A DNA stretch of 21,117 nucleotides from NCBI GenBank assembly GCA_900545175.1, contig UQYF01000042.1, positions 1-21,117 on the forward strand. The letters run 5' to 3'. Origin of the DNA: an uncultured Eubacteriales bacterium (GTDB lineage: Bacteria > Bacillota > Clostridia > Lachnospirales > Lachnospiraceae). Every line of letters starts with the position of its first letter. Position 1 is the stretch's first letter. Below the pieces are notes generated by a model. That model saw only the letters and a program-made list of their open reading frames with translations, did not search any database and was not told the DNA's origin. Positions 7,164 to 15,683 of the stretch are shown here, piece by piece. The position numbers and the translations under genes are program-made.

Positions 7164-7964
7164 ATGGGATTTTTAACAGGTAAGACAGCCATCATAACAG
7201 GCGGAGGAAGAGCCGTTCTCCAGGACGGAAGCTGTGGCTCAATCGGATACGGCATTGCTACAGCATATGCAAAAGAAGGAGCTAATCTTGTTATCACCGG
7301 AAGAAATATTAAGAAGCTTGAAGACGCAAAAGCAGAGCTTGAGGAAAAATTCGGTATTAAGGTTCTCGCTGTACAGGCAGATGTGAGTGCCGGAGCTGAC
7401 AATGAAGCAACTGTTGCCAATGTTGTAAAGCAGGCCATTGACACATTCGGACGTATTGATGTACTCATCAACAATGCACAGGCATCCGCATCCGGTGTCA
7501 CTCTCGCTGACCATACTACAGAGCAGTTCGACCTTGCAGTATATTCCGGTCTGTATGCCGCTTTCTATTATATGAAGGCATGCTATCCATATCTTAAAGA
7601 GACTAAAGGCTCCGTAATCAACTTTGCATCCGGTGCCGGTCTTTTCGGCAATTTCGGTCAGTGTGCATATGCAGCTGCAAAGGAAGGCATACGTGGTCTT
7701 ACAAGAGTAACTGCAACCGAATGGGGTCCTGACGGAATCAATGTCAACATCGTCTGCCCGCTTGCATGGACTGCACAGCTTGAAAATTTTGAAAAAGCAT
7801 ATCCAGATGCCTTCAAAGCTAATGTAAAAATGCCTCCAATGGGACATTATGGTAATGTTGAGACAGAAATCGGACGTGTATGCGTTCAGTTAGCTTCCCC
7901 TGATTTCAAGTTTATGACCGGTGAGACTCTCACTCTTGAAGGCGGACTTGGCCAGAGACCATAA
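7164..7964 (+). CDS. Short-chain dehydrogenase, probable NADP-dependent 12-alpha-hydroxysteroid dehydrogenase
   Basis: SDR-fold oxidoreductase of 266 aa. It probably interconverts the 12-alpha-hydroxyl and 12-keto groups of bile acids such as cholate and deoxycholate. The long shared blocks LINNAQASASG, YSGLYAAFYYMKACYPYLKE and SVINFASGAGLFGNFGQCAY, and the ending GETLTLEGGLGQRP, agree with my memory of the 12-alpha-HSDH of Clostridium group P strain C48-50; no alignment was run. The catalytic set is Ser156, Tyr169 and Lys173. NNAQ replaces the usual NNAG, and Arg47 after the second beta-strand (ITGRN) favours NADP. The glycine-rich loop is longer than usual: TGGGRAVLQDGSCGSIGYG. AGGGG lies 7 nt before the ATG. 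The gene is monocistronic, with a possible operator upstream and a perfect hairpin downstream. Other bile-acid genes are absent, so the substrate is inferred from similarity alone. Confidence 0.85.
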   Translation: MGFLTGKTAIITGGGRAVLQDGSCGSIGYGIATAYAKEGANLVITGRNIKKLEDAKAELEEKFGIKVLAVQADVSAGADNEATVANVVKQAIDTFGRIDVLINNAQASASGVTLADHTTEQFDLAVYSGLYAAFYYMKACYPYLKETKGSVINFASGAGLFGNFGQCAYAAAKEGIRGLTRVTATEWGPDGINVNIVCPLAWTAQLENFEKAYPDAFKANVKMPPMGHYGNVETEIGRVCVQLASPDFKFMTGETLTLEGGLGQRP

Positions 7965-7996
7965 TTTTCTTACGGACATTCACTGATAATTTTTAT

Positions 7997-8029
7997 ATGA
8001 TAGGAAATTTCAACGAAATTTCCTATCAT
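7997..8029. repeat. Perfect 15-bp hairpin behind the dehydrogenase gene
   Basis: ATGATAGGAAATTTC (7997-8011) and GAAATTTCCTATCAT (8015-8029) are perfect inverted repeats around the 3-nt loop AAC, starting 33 bp after the dehydrogenase stop. There is no T-run on either side, so it is not a standard intrinsic terminator. It may stabilise the 3' end of the mRNA or be a small repeated element. Confidence 0.75.
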
Positions 8030-8265
8030 GATTCAGGTGTCAAAACATGCCTGATATCCCTGATGGACAAAATATTCTTGTACCTGAGTTATTGATTTTC
8101 TCCAACCATTCCTTGAAGAATATTTGAACGCTTATCCTTCAATCAAGCTGCTTTTTCTTTTACTCCAATTGTTTCCTTAACAGTTCGAGTCTCTTAATTT
8201 CAATCCCGGATCATAGATTTTTCCTGAAAGCACTTTTCCTGCTCGTCATAGCAGTCTCCATTTTC
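8030..8265 (-). other. Gap with possible degenerate coding sequence
   Basis: No intact gene is seen here. On the minus strand, codons after the fructokinase stop continue in the same frame for about 20 residues (ENGDCYDEQEKCFQEK...) before the next stop. In another frame there are coding-like stretches broken by stops (IKRLELLRKQLE, then KEWLEKINNSGTRIFCPSG). This may be a decayed gene behind fructokinase, but I recognise no family and it could be non-coding. No convincing terminator for the fructan operon is visible. Confidence 0.25.
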
Positions 8266-9225
8266 TTAGAATCTGATTAGCTCTAAAATCTCCTCTTCCT
8301 TTGGCATGACCCTAAGTGCACCTCTTCTGGTGGTGATGATAGAGGCGGCAGCATTGGCTAAGGTAAGCATTTCTTCCATGTCCTGTCTGCTCAGATTTTG
8401 ATATCCCTTTTTTAAAATCTGATTCAGCATACAGCCCATAAATGTGTCTCCTGCGCCGGTCGTTTCAATCGTTTTTTCATTTAGGAATGCCGGTATCTCT
8501 GCCCTCTCCTCCCCGCAATAAGCACGGCTGCCATCTTTTCCCAGCGATAAAAGAATCAGAGGAATACTAAATTCTACCCTAAGCTGCTGTATGGCCTTAT
8601 CATAATCCTGTTCGCCGGTAAGCCATACCAGCTCATCATCGGATATTTTCAGTATATGACAATGACCCAGTCCATATCGGATCTGTTCCTTTGCCAGTTC
8701 CTCGCACTCCCACAAAGGCTTTCTTAAGTTCGGGTCAAAAGAAAGCCAGACACCCGCTTTCTCAGCTGCCGCAATGGCGTTCACAGTTGCCGTTCTCACC
8801 GGTTCATCAGTAAGAGAAAGTGAGCCGTAATGAAAAATCTTTGCCCTTCGTATCAGGTCTTCCTTCACTTCTTCCGTGCGAAGCATCATATCCGCTCCCG
8901 GCTTTCTGTAGAAGGAAAAATCCCTATCTCCATCTTCTTTCTTTTGTACAACTGCCAAAGTTGTATGTACTTCTTTATCAAAACACAAACCTTCTGTTGA
9001 AATTCCGGTTTCCTTTAAGGCTTTCTCCAACTGTAATCCAAAACCATCCTGACCAACTTTACCAATAAAGGCTGTTTTTCTTCCCAGCTTTTGCAGCATG
9101 GCAAGCACATTGCATGGTGCCCCTCCCGGATTAGCTTCAAAAATCGGATTCCCTTGTTCACTATATCCATTTTGTGTAAAGTCAATGAGTAATTCGCCCA
9201 TTGCTACAACATCATATTTTTCCAT
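8266..9225 (-). CDS. Fructokinase, PfkB family
   Basis: Phosphorylates fructose with ATP to fructose 6-phosphate in the cytoplasm, feeding fructose released by the GH32 enzyme into glycolysis. Counted from the ATG at 9225 (319 aa), the N-terminal PfkB motif is GGAPCN (34-39), followed by KVGQDGFG. The C-terminal signature TTGAGDTFMG contains the catalytic base Asp260. The ATG overlaps the stop of the GH32 gene (TGATG), and its GAGG lies 7 nt upstream within the last GH32 codons, so the two are translationally coupled. A GTG one codon earlier is less well spaced. Some stretches are richer in G+C (about 47-52% in 60-base samples) than the adjoining GH32 gene (about 32-38%), hinting at a different origin for this last gene of the operon. 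Confidence 0.93.
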   Translation of the reverse strand: MEKYDVVAMGELLIDFTQNGYSEQGNPIFEANPGGAPCNVLAMLQKLGRKTAFIGKVGQDGFGLQLEKALKETGISTEGLCFDKEVHTTLAVVQKKEDGDRDFSFYRKPGADMMLRTEEVKEDLIRRAKIFHYGSLSLTDEPVRTATVNAIAAAEKAGVWLSFDPNLRKPLWECEELAKEQIRYGLGHCHILKISDDELVWLTGEQDYDKAIQQLRVEFSIPLILLSLGKDGSRAYCGEERAEIPAFLNEKTIETTGAGDTFMGCMLNQILKKGYQNLSRQDMEEMLTLANAAASIITTRRGALRVMPKEEEILELIRF

Positions 9226-10691
9226 CACTCTACCTCAATATCATATTTGATTACATCTAAATATGCCTTTCCATTACTTGCAAAACTAATTCCTGAAGCA
9301 TCTAACGGTGTATAAATCAGCGAAGTCATTACCTGTTCTCCATCATTTACGAATATCTCCACAGAAAATCTGTCTACTAAAATTCTAAGATTTATCACAT
9401 CTTTTTTATCTGAGACATACATACTGCGTGTGCTTATTGTATCTTTCTTAAAACCAGAATGGATACGGTCAAATGTAAGTGTTTTTTCATCCATATCATA
9501 GATTACTTCTGAATAATGCTTTTCATCCACAGCCAGTTTTATTATAAATTTTCCATATTCATTCCCTTTAAGAGCTATTTGCAGATCAATGCTTCTTCCA
9601 CTAATTCCTTTCAATTCCGTCTCTTCGTGAATACAGACATTATCGTACCGTATAACATTGCTGCGATAATTTTCAATCTCACGCACCGGCAGCTGACAAA
9701 TTCTTCCCTCCCTAATTGATAACTCTCTCGGAATAGTCATCATACCAGAATATCGCTGAGTATCAGGATACATTGGATTATCCCATGACTGCATCCACGC
9801 AATCAAAATCCTTCTTCCATCCTCTGTCTCCATAGTCTGTGGTGCATAAAAATCAAGTCCATAATCTACACACTGTACTTTTTCTCTTGTAAACTTCAGC
9901 TTTTCCTTGTCATAATTTCCAATCAAAAATGCTGTATTGTTACCATTGTGAAATTCCAATCCTACTGCTTCCATTTCCTGTGGTGAAATCATAAGAATCT
10001 GTTTTTCACCTAAAGGATAAAAATCAGGACATTCCCACATCCTTCCTATCTTATTTTCACTACGATCTAGAATTCCTGCAAATTCCCATTTTTCCGGCTT
10101 TTCTGCACAAAACAACACAATTTGACCGCTTCCATCACTATGGCGACTACCAACAACCATATAGTATTTTCCATTTTCCCTCCATACTTTCGGATCCCTA
10201 AAATCTTCCAAACTACTTCCTTCTGGTAACATATCCGCAGTTACAACCGGGTTATTTTCAATTTTTTCATATTCAACACCATTTCCTATTGCAACGCATT
10301 GATTCTGGCGGATACGTTTTATTCCATTTTCAACTACTTTTTCTTCTACACCTGTATAAATCAGTATCTGCTTTTCTCCATCTTCAATAGCACTGCCGGA
10401 AAATACACCAAAATTGTCATAGTCCTGATCTGGCGCCAATGCTGCCGGAAGGTATTCCCACTTGATAAAATCCGCACTTTTTGCATGTCCCCAATGCATA
10501 GACCCCCAATATGTTGCATAAGGATAATATTGAAAAAATAAATGATGCTCCCCTTTATAGTCAGAAAAGCCATTAGGATCATTCATCCAGCCAACCGGAT
10601 TTGAAAAATGATATACCGGTCTGTTATTCTGTGTTATTTTCATACTTTCTTCGATTTCATAGTTTCTAGCTTTTTCTACCATTTCACTCAT
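9225..10691 (-). CDS. GH32 sucrose / fructo-oligosaccharide hydrolase (cytoplasmic)
   Basis: Cleaves terminal beta-D-fructofuranosyl units from sucrose or short fructans. Counted from the ATG at 10691 (488 aa), the five-bladed propeller shows the family triad: WMNDPNG (35-41) with nucleophile Asp38, FRDP (164-167) as transition-state stabiliser, and MWECPD with acid/base Glu220. A C-terminal beta-sandwich (about 340-488) includes VDRFSVEIFVNDGE, typical of GH32. No signal peptide is present, so the substrate must be imported by the ABC proteins encoded just upstream. GAGG lies 8 nt before the ATG; a GTG at 10700 abuts that ribosome site and is unlikely. It begins 16 nt after the binding-protein stop and overlaps the fructokinase start. 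Whether the natural substrate is sucrose, kestose or longer inulin fragments cannot be told. Confidence 0.95.
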   Translation of the reverse strand: MSEMVEKARNYEIEESMKITQNNRPVYHFSNPVGWMNDPNGFSDYKGEHHLFFQYYPYATYWGSMHWGHAKSADFIKWEYLPAALAPDQDYDNFGVFSGSAIEDGEKQILIYTGVEEKVVENGIKRIRQNQCVAIGNGVEYEKIENNPVVTADMLPEGSSLEDFRDPKVWRENGKYYMVVGSRHSDGSGQIVLFCAEKPEKWEFAGILDRSENKIGRMWECPDFYPLGEKQILMISPQEMEAVGLEFHNGNNTAFLIGNYDKEKLKFTREKVQCVDYGLDFYAPQTMETEDGRRILIAWMQSWDNPMYPDTQRYSGMMTIPRELSIREGRICQLPVREIENYRSNVIRYDNVCIHEETELKGISGRSIDLQIALKGNEYGKFIIKLAVDEKHYSEVIYDMDEKTLTFDRIHSGFKKDTISTRSMYVSDKKDVINLRILVDRFSVEIFVNDGEQVMTSLIYTPLDASGISFASNGKAYLDVIKYDIEVE

Positions 10692-10707
10692 GTTTATCAC
10701 CTCTATA

Positions 10708-12384
10708 CTAATTTTTACCTGATAATGACTCTATATATGCATCAAAATATTTCTGTTTGATTTCCAGATACTCTGAAAGTCCATAGTCCTCCATTTTTTG
10801 CAGATAGCTATCCCATTCTTCTTCAACTCCACCATTTAAAATCCAACTTGCCTTCATTTGCTCTGCATATTTTTTGATATCAGTATCTAGCTGTGAAACT
10901 CTGTTCGTATCCTCCATGCTCATAAAAACATTAGGGAATACATATTTGCTGTTCATATCAGAAAGATAAGTTTCATGCATATTATCAAGGCGCCATTTTG
11001 CGTCATCAGGTTCTGTTACATACACGTTGTAGTACTCATTCAAAATAGCAAGCGGTCCATTGACCGACTGGTTCTCACGAATTTCTACTGGAGATTTGCC
11101 ACTAAGCTCCATATGTCTTAACATCGGCTCCCCATTAGCATTTGTACTCATTTCAAAAATATTATCACTATTTTCCTCACCGTAAGTACCCCAGTTATTC
11201 TGTACGGACTGAATAGGGTTGTACATTTGATCAATCCACGCAGCTGCAAGTGCTGTATCTCTGCAATTTGAAGTAAGAACACAACGTCCCCTGTCAAATC
11301 CACTTGTTTCACTACTATTCTGTCTTGTTATGTTTACAAGACCTTCAGGTCCTGCAAGTGCCGGCAGCATTACATAATCTTCATAATTATCAATATTAGC
11401 TATATCCCAGGAAAAGCATAATCCATATCTGTGATTCTTACCTTTTGCTACATAAGTAGACCAATCTTGCGTAAAAGCCTCTGGATCCACCAAATCTTCC
11501 TCTACCAAATGATGCAGCCAGATAATTCCTTCCTTATATCCTTCCTGTACAGAGGTATAAATTACCTTTCCTTCATCTGTTACTGCAAAATGGTCACCTG
11601 TGTCTCCATATCCTTCGCCAAATCCATTAATTAAAATAGCCGGATCCTGATCTCCATTGTTAATAATAAAGGACATTGGTATCACGCCGCCTGCAATATC
11701 AAATTCTTGTTGCAGTTCTTTTGCATGATCACGAAAAGCAATCAAAGCTTCCTCTAATTCATTTGTTGTTTTTGGCATTTCCAATCCTAGATAATCCAGC
11801 CACTTCTTGTTTATATATGGAATATTACCAATTGCCTGTATGGCCTCTTTTCCGGCTCCAAGCTGCTCAATCCATGGGAAGGAATATATATGCCCATCCG
11901 GTGCGGTACACATTACCCTGTATTCCGGATACTTTTCAAAAACAGATTGTAAATTCGGCATATATTTATCAATCAAATTCTCTAAAGGGATAATAATTCC
12001 CTGTTTTGCATAACGAAGCAAATCATAGTCACTCATTCCTGCTACAAACAATCCGTCAGGTAATGCTCCAAACTGTGCCAAAGCCAGGTTTTTCTTATCT
12101 CCAAACTGATCAGATACAAAACATGTCCAATTGATATGTACATTCGTCTGTTCTTCTAATCTCATAAATATTGTTCTTTTATTGGGATCCTGCTCTGTTC
12201 TGGCAGGTGCATTCGTAATAAATGACAATTCTTTTGTTTCAGATAATGGGAAAGTAACTTCCTCTATCGGAGTTTGTGGATTGATGTCGGCCTGCCCTAC
12301 TGCCGCTTCTCTACAACCAACTAATGATATACAACTAATAGCAGCCAGTAATATACAAATTGTTTTCTTTATTCCTTTTTTCAT
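10708..12384 (-). CDS. ABC transporter extracellular sugar-binding lipoprotein
   Basis: Captures the oligosaccharide outside the cell and delivers it to the two permeases encoded upstream. The 558-aa protein starts with a lipoprotein signal, MKKGIKKTICILLAAISCI, ending in lipobox LVGC with Cys24 acylated, so it is anchored to the outer face of the membrane. Its length and the segments NVHINWTCFVSDQFGDKKNLALA and YNPIQSVQNNWGTYGEENSD fit the long LipO-type solute-binding proteins that pair with LplB/YtcP-type permeases. AGGAG lies 9 nt before the ATG. It follows the second permease gene by 25 nt. Substrate assignment as a fructo-oligosaccharide comes only from the downstream GH32 and fructokinase genes. 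Confidence 0.92.
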   Translation of the reverse strand: MKKGIKKTICILLAAISCISLVGCREAAVGQADINPQTPIEEVTFPLSETKELSFITNAPARTEQDPNKRTIFMRLEEQTNVHINWTCFVSDQFGDKKNLALAQFGALPDGLFVAGMSDYDLLRYAKQGIIIPLENLIDKYMPNLQSVFEKYPEYRVMCTAPDGHIYSFPWIEQLGAGKEAIQAIGNIPYINKKWLDYLGLEMPKTTNELEEALIAFRDHAKELQQEFDIAGGVIPMSFIINNGDQDPAILINGFGEGYGDTGDHFAVTDEGKVIYTSVQEGYKEGIIWLHHLVEEDLVDPEAFTQDWSTYVAKGKNHRYGLCFSWDIANIDNYEDYVMLPALAGPEGLVNITRQNSSETSGFDRGRCVLTSNCRDTALAAAWIDQMYNPIQSVQNNWGTYGEENSDNIFEMSTNANGEPMLRHMELSGKSPVEIRENQSVNGPLAILNEYYNVYVTEPDDAKWRLDNMHETYLSDMNSKYVFPNVFMSMEDTNRVSQLDTDIKKYAEQMKASWILNGGVEEEWDSYLQKMEDYGLSEYLEIKQKYFDAYIESLSGKN

Positions 12385-12409
12385 CTGCGTTGTCTCCTTA
12401 CTACTATTT

Positions 12410-13318
12410 TTAGCCTTTAATTGAACCTACCATAACACCCTTGTCAAAGTATTTTTGGAAAAATGGATACATCACAAGAAGTGGAATACTGGATACTACA
12501 ATTGTTGAATATTTTAGTAATTCTGCCATTTTTGCCATTTCTGCGGTACTTTGAATATCGGCAATCATTCCTGATTGTGGTGTATTTTTTACCAAAATAG
12601 AACGAAGTACCAACTGTAAAGGCTGCAAATCAGCATCATTTAAATAAATCATTGCATCAAAGTAACTGTTCCACATTCCAACAAATCCCCATAATGTCAA
12701 GACTGCAATGATTGGTTTGCAAAGTGGAAGTAAAATCCGGAAGAAGTACTGTATCTCGTTTGCTCCATCTATCTGTGCGGCTTCCCATAATTCACTGGAA
12801 ACAGACTGATAATAGGTTCTTGCCAATATCATATTCCATACATTAAATGCACCTGGTAGCAAAATTGCCCATACTGTATTAACCAGACGAAGCTGATTCA
12901 TCAAAATAAATGTAGGAAGCAATCCTCCTCCAAAAAACATAGTAATAACAAATAATGTATTAAAAAACTTTCTACCTACCAATTCTTTTTTAGCCATTGG
13001 ATAAGCTGCGAGAAGTGTAATGAAAACAGAGATTGCCGTTGCTGTAATGGAGTAAAAGAAAGAATTTGCAAATCCCCGCCATATCATTTTATCCTCAAGC
13101 ACTCTTCTATATGCTTCCAATGACCAGTCACTCATTCTAAAGCTGATCCCCTGATTATTCAGCACATTTGGATCCATAAAAGAAGCTATTACAACATAAG
13201 CAAGTGGAATAACAATTGCTAATATAAATAATGCTAAAACACTATATCCCAGAAAAAGAATAATTATGTCAATTGTACTTCTTTTTATTGCCTTTGATTT
13301 GTTTTTTTGTGCTCTCAT
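12410..13318 (-). CDS. ABC sugar transporter permease (YtcP-type)
   Basis: Second membrane subunit of the oligosaccharide importer, 302 aa. Hydrophobic segments are seen at about 17-46, 85-108, 118-141, 150-166, 198-215 and 265-285, giving about six membrane helices. The cytoplasmic EAA loop, which docks the ATPase, is ELWEAAQIDGANEIQYFFRI (176-195). The C-terminus FDKGVMVGSIKG is the standard ending of this family. AGAGG lies 10 nt before the ATG. The gene starts 15 nt after the preceding permease gene. No ATPase is encoded in the operon, so a shared MsmK-type ATPase elsewhere in the genome is expected. Confidence 0.94.
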   Translation of the reverse strand: MRAQKNKSKAIKRSTIDIIILFLGYSVLALFILAIVIPLAYVVIASFMDPNVLNNQGISFRMSDWSLEAYRRVLEDKMIWRGFANSFFYSITATAISVFITLLAAYPMAKKELVGRKFFNTLFVITMFFGGGLLPTFILMNQLRLVNTVWAILLPGAFNVWNMILARTYYQSVSSELWEAAQIDGANEIQYFFRILLPLCKPIIAVLTLWGFVGMWNSYFDAMIYLNDADLQPLQLVLRSILVKNTPQSGMIADIQSTAEMAKMAELLKYSTIVVSSIPLLVMYPFFQKYFDKGVMVGSIKG

Positions 13319-13333
13319 TGTATGCTTTCCTCT

Positions 13334-14266
13334 CTATAATCCTTCTCCATCGTTTAATTTTGATAAAATTCCATTTACAACAAGCAATAAAATCACATTG
13401 ATGATGGAATTAAATATACCCACTGCTGCGGAATAACCATAATCACCATTCAGTAAACCGATCTTATATACATATGTTGAAATGATTTCTGATGTTGGCA
13501 GATTCATTTCTGTTTGAAGTGCATATGCCTTTTCAAATCCAACGCTCATAATATTTCCCGCAGAAAGAATGAATTGAATCACAATAATATTTTTAATAGC
13601 AGGAAGCTGTACATACCTTACCTGCTGTAAAACATTTGCACCATCAAGCATGGCCGCTTCCTCTAACTCTTTACTTACATTTGATAAGGCTGCAGTATAC
13701 ATGATGGAAGCCCACCCGGCACATTGCCATATTCCACTGGCAATATAAATTGTTCTAAACGCCTCCGGCATTGTCATCCAGTTTGTTGATGTTCCCAAAA
13801 TTTGATTGAGCGGTCCTACCGGAGATAAAAACATTCTCACCATACCACATAAGACGATAACTGATATAAAATTAGGGGCATAAATCAAAAGCTGAATTTT
13901 TTTCTTAATGCCAACACTACGAATTTGATTCAATAGCAGTGCCAATATAATTGGCATTGGAAATCCCCATAATAAACCATATAAACTTAACTTTAACGTA
14001 TTCAATAAATAGCTCATAAAATCCGGTGAAGATAAAAATCGTTTGAAATACTCCAGTCCTACCCATTCACTTCCTAAAATTCCCAGACGTACATTATAAT
14101 CTTCAAACGCCATAAGAATTCCACCCATTGGCAAATACTTAAAAACAATCGTAAATACAAGTGCCGGCATCAGGAAGAACACATACAATTGCCAGTTTTT
14201 TCTGACATACAACAGTTTCTGCATCATTGTTCGTTTTCCATTTGTTAAGTGTTTTTTCGCTTCCAC
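13334..14266 (-). CDS. ABC sugar transporter permease (LplB-type), first gene of the operon
   Basis: First membrane subunit of the importer, 310 aa. A basic N-terminus precedes helix one (about 25-44, WQLYVFFLMPALVFTIVFKY), then about five more helices. The ATPase-docking EAA loop is ELEEAAMLDGANVLQQVRYV (200-219). Translation starts at a GTG (14266) with AAGGAG 8 nt upstream. An ATG in another frame lies only 1 nt after that site and opens a short unrelated reading frame, so the GTG is the supported start. The transcript probably begins near 14333, with the operator box 14301-14326 inside its first 35 nt. Confidence 0.93.
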   Translation of the reverse strand: MEAKKHLTNGKRTMMQKLLYVRKNWQLYVFFLMPALVFTIVFKYLPMGGILMAFEDYNVRLGILGSEWVGLEYFKRFLSSPDFMSYLLNTLKLSLYGLLWGFPMPIILALLLNQIRSVGIKKKIQLLIYAPNFISVIVLCGMVRMFLSPVGPLNQILGTSTNWMTMPEAFRTIYIASGIWQCAGWASIMYTAALSNVSKELEEAAMLDGANVLQQVRYVQLPAIKNIIVIQFILSAGNIMSVGFEKAYALQTEMNLPTSEIISTYVYKIGLLNGDYGYSAAVGIFNSIINVILLLVVNGILSKLNDGEGL

Positions 14267-14300
14267 TTTTCATACTCCTTCCATTTCTTATTATGTGTTG

Positions 14301-14326
14301 TAACCGGTAAAGTAACCGGTTACTTT
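14301..14326. promoter_or_regulatory. LacI-type operator box 1, at the fructan operon start
   Basis: Contains the 20-bp perfect palindrome TAAAGTAACCGGTTACTTTA (14308-14327), with the central CG typical of LacI-family sites. A second AACCGGT half-copy lies 12 bp to its left (14302). The box lies just downstream of the operon -10 (14340-14345), where a bound repressor would block initiation or early elongation. It repeats at 14430-14455 with one mismatch. Confidence 0.88.
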
Positions 14327-14339
14327 ATTTCTTTCCTTA

Positions 14340-14368
14340 ATCATATCTTTTATTACTATAGAAGTCAA
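14340..14368 (-). promoter_or_regulatory. Promoter of the fructan operon
   Basis: On the minus strand TTGACT (14368-14363), 17 bp, TATGAT (14345-14340) gives a near-consensus sigma-A promoter reading towards the permease genes, with a start expected near 14333. Confidence 0.85.
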
Positions 14369-14429
14369 GATACAACTATTTTTTCATGATTTTAGACAAA
14401 CATTGCGGTAAATATTTAGCAAATGTGCA

Positions 14430-14455
14430 TAACCGGTAAAGTAACCGGTTATTTT
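14430..14455. promoter_or_regulatory. LacI-type operator box 2, next to the repressor promoter
   Basis: Repeats box 1 over 26 bp with a single mismatch (T at 14452 for C at 14323), including AACCGGTAAAGTAACCGGTT. It lies 129 bp from box 1 and ends 4 bp before the -35 of the repressor gene. The arrangement would permit autoregulation and DNA looping between the two boxes. Confidence 0.85.
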
Positions 14456-14459
14456 TTGA

Positions 14460-14488
14460 TTGAATAATAATTCCGAATTTGATATAAT
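14460..14488 (+). promoter_or_regulatory. Promoter of the LacI-type regulator gene
   Basis: TTGAAT (14460-14465), 17 bp, TATAAT (14483-14488), followed by AAGGAG 9 nt before the ATG at 14516. The untranslated leader would be only about 20 nt. Confidence 0.85.
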
Positions 14489-14515
14489 GATAGAATAATA
14501 AAGGAGCTGACTATC

Positions 14516-15556
14516 ATGAGCAAAAATAAAGTAACTTTTGATGACATCGCACGATATACTAATTTTTCAAAGACTACTATTTCACGCTATTTTAATAATC
14601 CGGATTCACTTACTTTAAAAAATCAGGAAATCATTGCAAAGGCATTAATTGATCTAGATTATAAAGAAAATAAAGTTGCAAAGATACTTGCAAGCGGGAA
14701 AACGGAATTTGTTGGTATTATTGTTCCAAATCTGTATCTGCATTACTATTCTGAGATGCTTAACCAAATTCTTTTGTCTTATGAAAAATTTGGATACAAA
14801 TTTCTTGTTTTTTCCGGAAACTCAAATGAAGCTATAGAACGGCAGTACATTAAGGAATTATTAGCTTATAACATTGAGGGAATGATTGTGTTAAGTCATA
14901 CCATTCCTTCTAAAGAATTGGCCTCCTATAACATTCCTATTGTCACTATTGAACGGGAAGATGAATATACAAACAGCGTCAATACTGATAACTATATGGG
15001 TGGTGTTCAGGCGACAAGTCTCCTAAAGAAATGTAATTGCGATATATATATTCATATAAATGTAGTTGTCCCTAAATATATCCCCGCATATGGACGTATT
15101 CAGGGTTTTGTTGATACTTGTAGAGATTGTAATCTTTCCTATGAATTACTTCTTAAAGATTTAGGAAACTCTTATAAAGCTAATCAAAAGTCTATTCAGG
15201 AAATTGCCGGATATCTTGATAATGCTTATAAGGGAAAACGAAAGGGAATCTTTCTTGCCAATGACACATATGCCAACATGTTTTTAAATTCACTAATTCG
15301 ATCATATGGTTCACTTCCAGAAGATTATCAAATAATCGGATTTGACAATTCTCCAATCTCTAATGAAGCTGTCATTCCTACCAGTACTGTCGGACAGCAA
15401 ATTGATAAAATAGCCGAAACCGCTATGGAGATACTAGTCGAACAGATGAATGAACGAAAGAAAAGAAAACCTGTTATTCTGACCACACCGGTTCATAAGG
15501 TTATTACTCCGGTATTAATTAATCGCGATACCACATGCATTGCAAATCAATTATAA
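14516..15556 (+). CDS. LacI-family transcriptional repressor of the fructan operon
   Basis: Predicted to repress the divergent transport/GH32/fructokinase operon and its own gene until an inducer derived from the imported sugar binds. The 346-aa protein begins with a LacI helix-turn-helix, TFDDIARYTNFSKTTISRYF (7-26), then the minor-groove hinge helix VAKILASGKTEFVGIIVP (about 54-71). The periplasmic-binding-protein-like ligand domain follows, with YGRIQGFVDTCRDC, GIFLANDTYA and IIGFDNSPISNEAVIPTSTVGQ. TTISRYFNN replaces the common TVSRVLNG in the recognition helix, which may relate to the AACCGGTT core of its sites. The divergent position and the paired palindromes support the local target; the inducer is not evident. 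Confidence 0.93.
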   Translation: MSKNKVTFDDIARYTNFSKTTISRYFNNPDSLTLKNQEIIAKALIDLDYKENKVAKILASGKTEFVGIIVPNLYLHYYSEMLNQILLSYEKFGYKFLVFSGNSNEAIERQYIKELLAYNIEGMIVLSHTIPSKELASYNIPIVTIEREDEYTNSVNTDNYMGGVQATSLLKKCNCDIYIHINVVVPKYIPAYGRIQGFVDTCRDCNLSYELLLKDLGNSYKANQKSIQEIAGYLDNAYKGKRKGIFLANDTYANMFLNSLIRSYGSLPEDYQIIGFDNSPISNEAVIPTSTVGQQIDKIAETAMEILVEQMNERKKRKPVILTTPVHKVITPVLINRDTTCIANQL

Positions 15557-15561
15557 ATTTC

Positions 15562-15622
15562 AAAAAAGCGCAGATATGATATTTATGTTACATATTCTAT
15601 CATATCTGTGCTTTATTTTTTT
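15562..15622 (+). terminator. Intrinsic terminator of the regulator gene
   Basis: GCGCAGATATGATA (15568-15581) pairs with TATCATATCTGTGC (15598-15611), with one G-U pair, followed by TTTATTTTTTT. An A-run on the left side may make it work from the right as well. Confidence 0.9.
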
Positions 15623-15683
15623 GCAAACACCAGCTTGGATTTACCATACACACAAGCCTGAATTTATCGAATTGTTTAGATAA

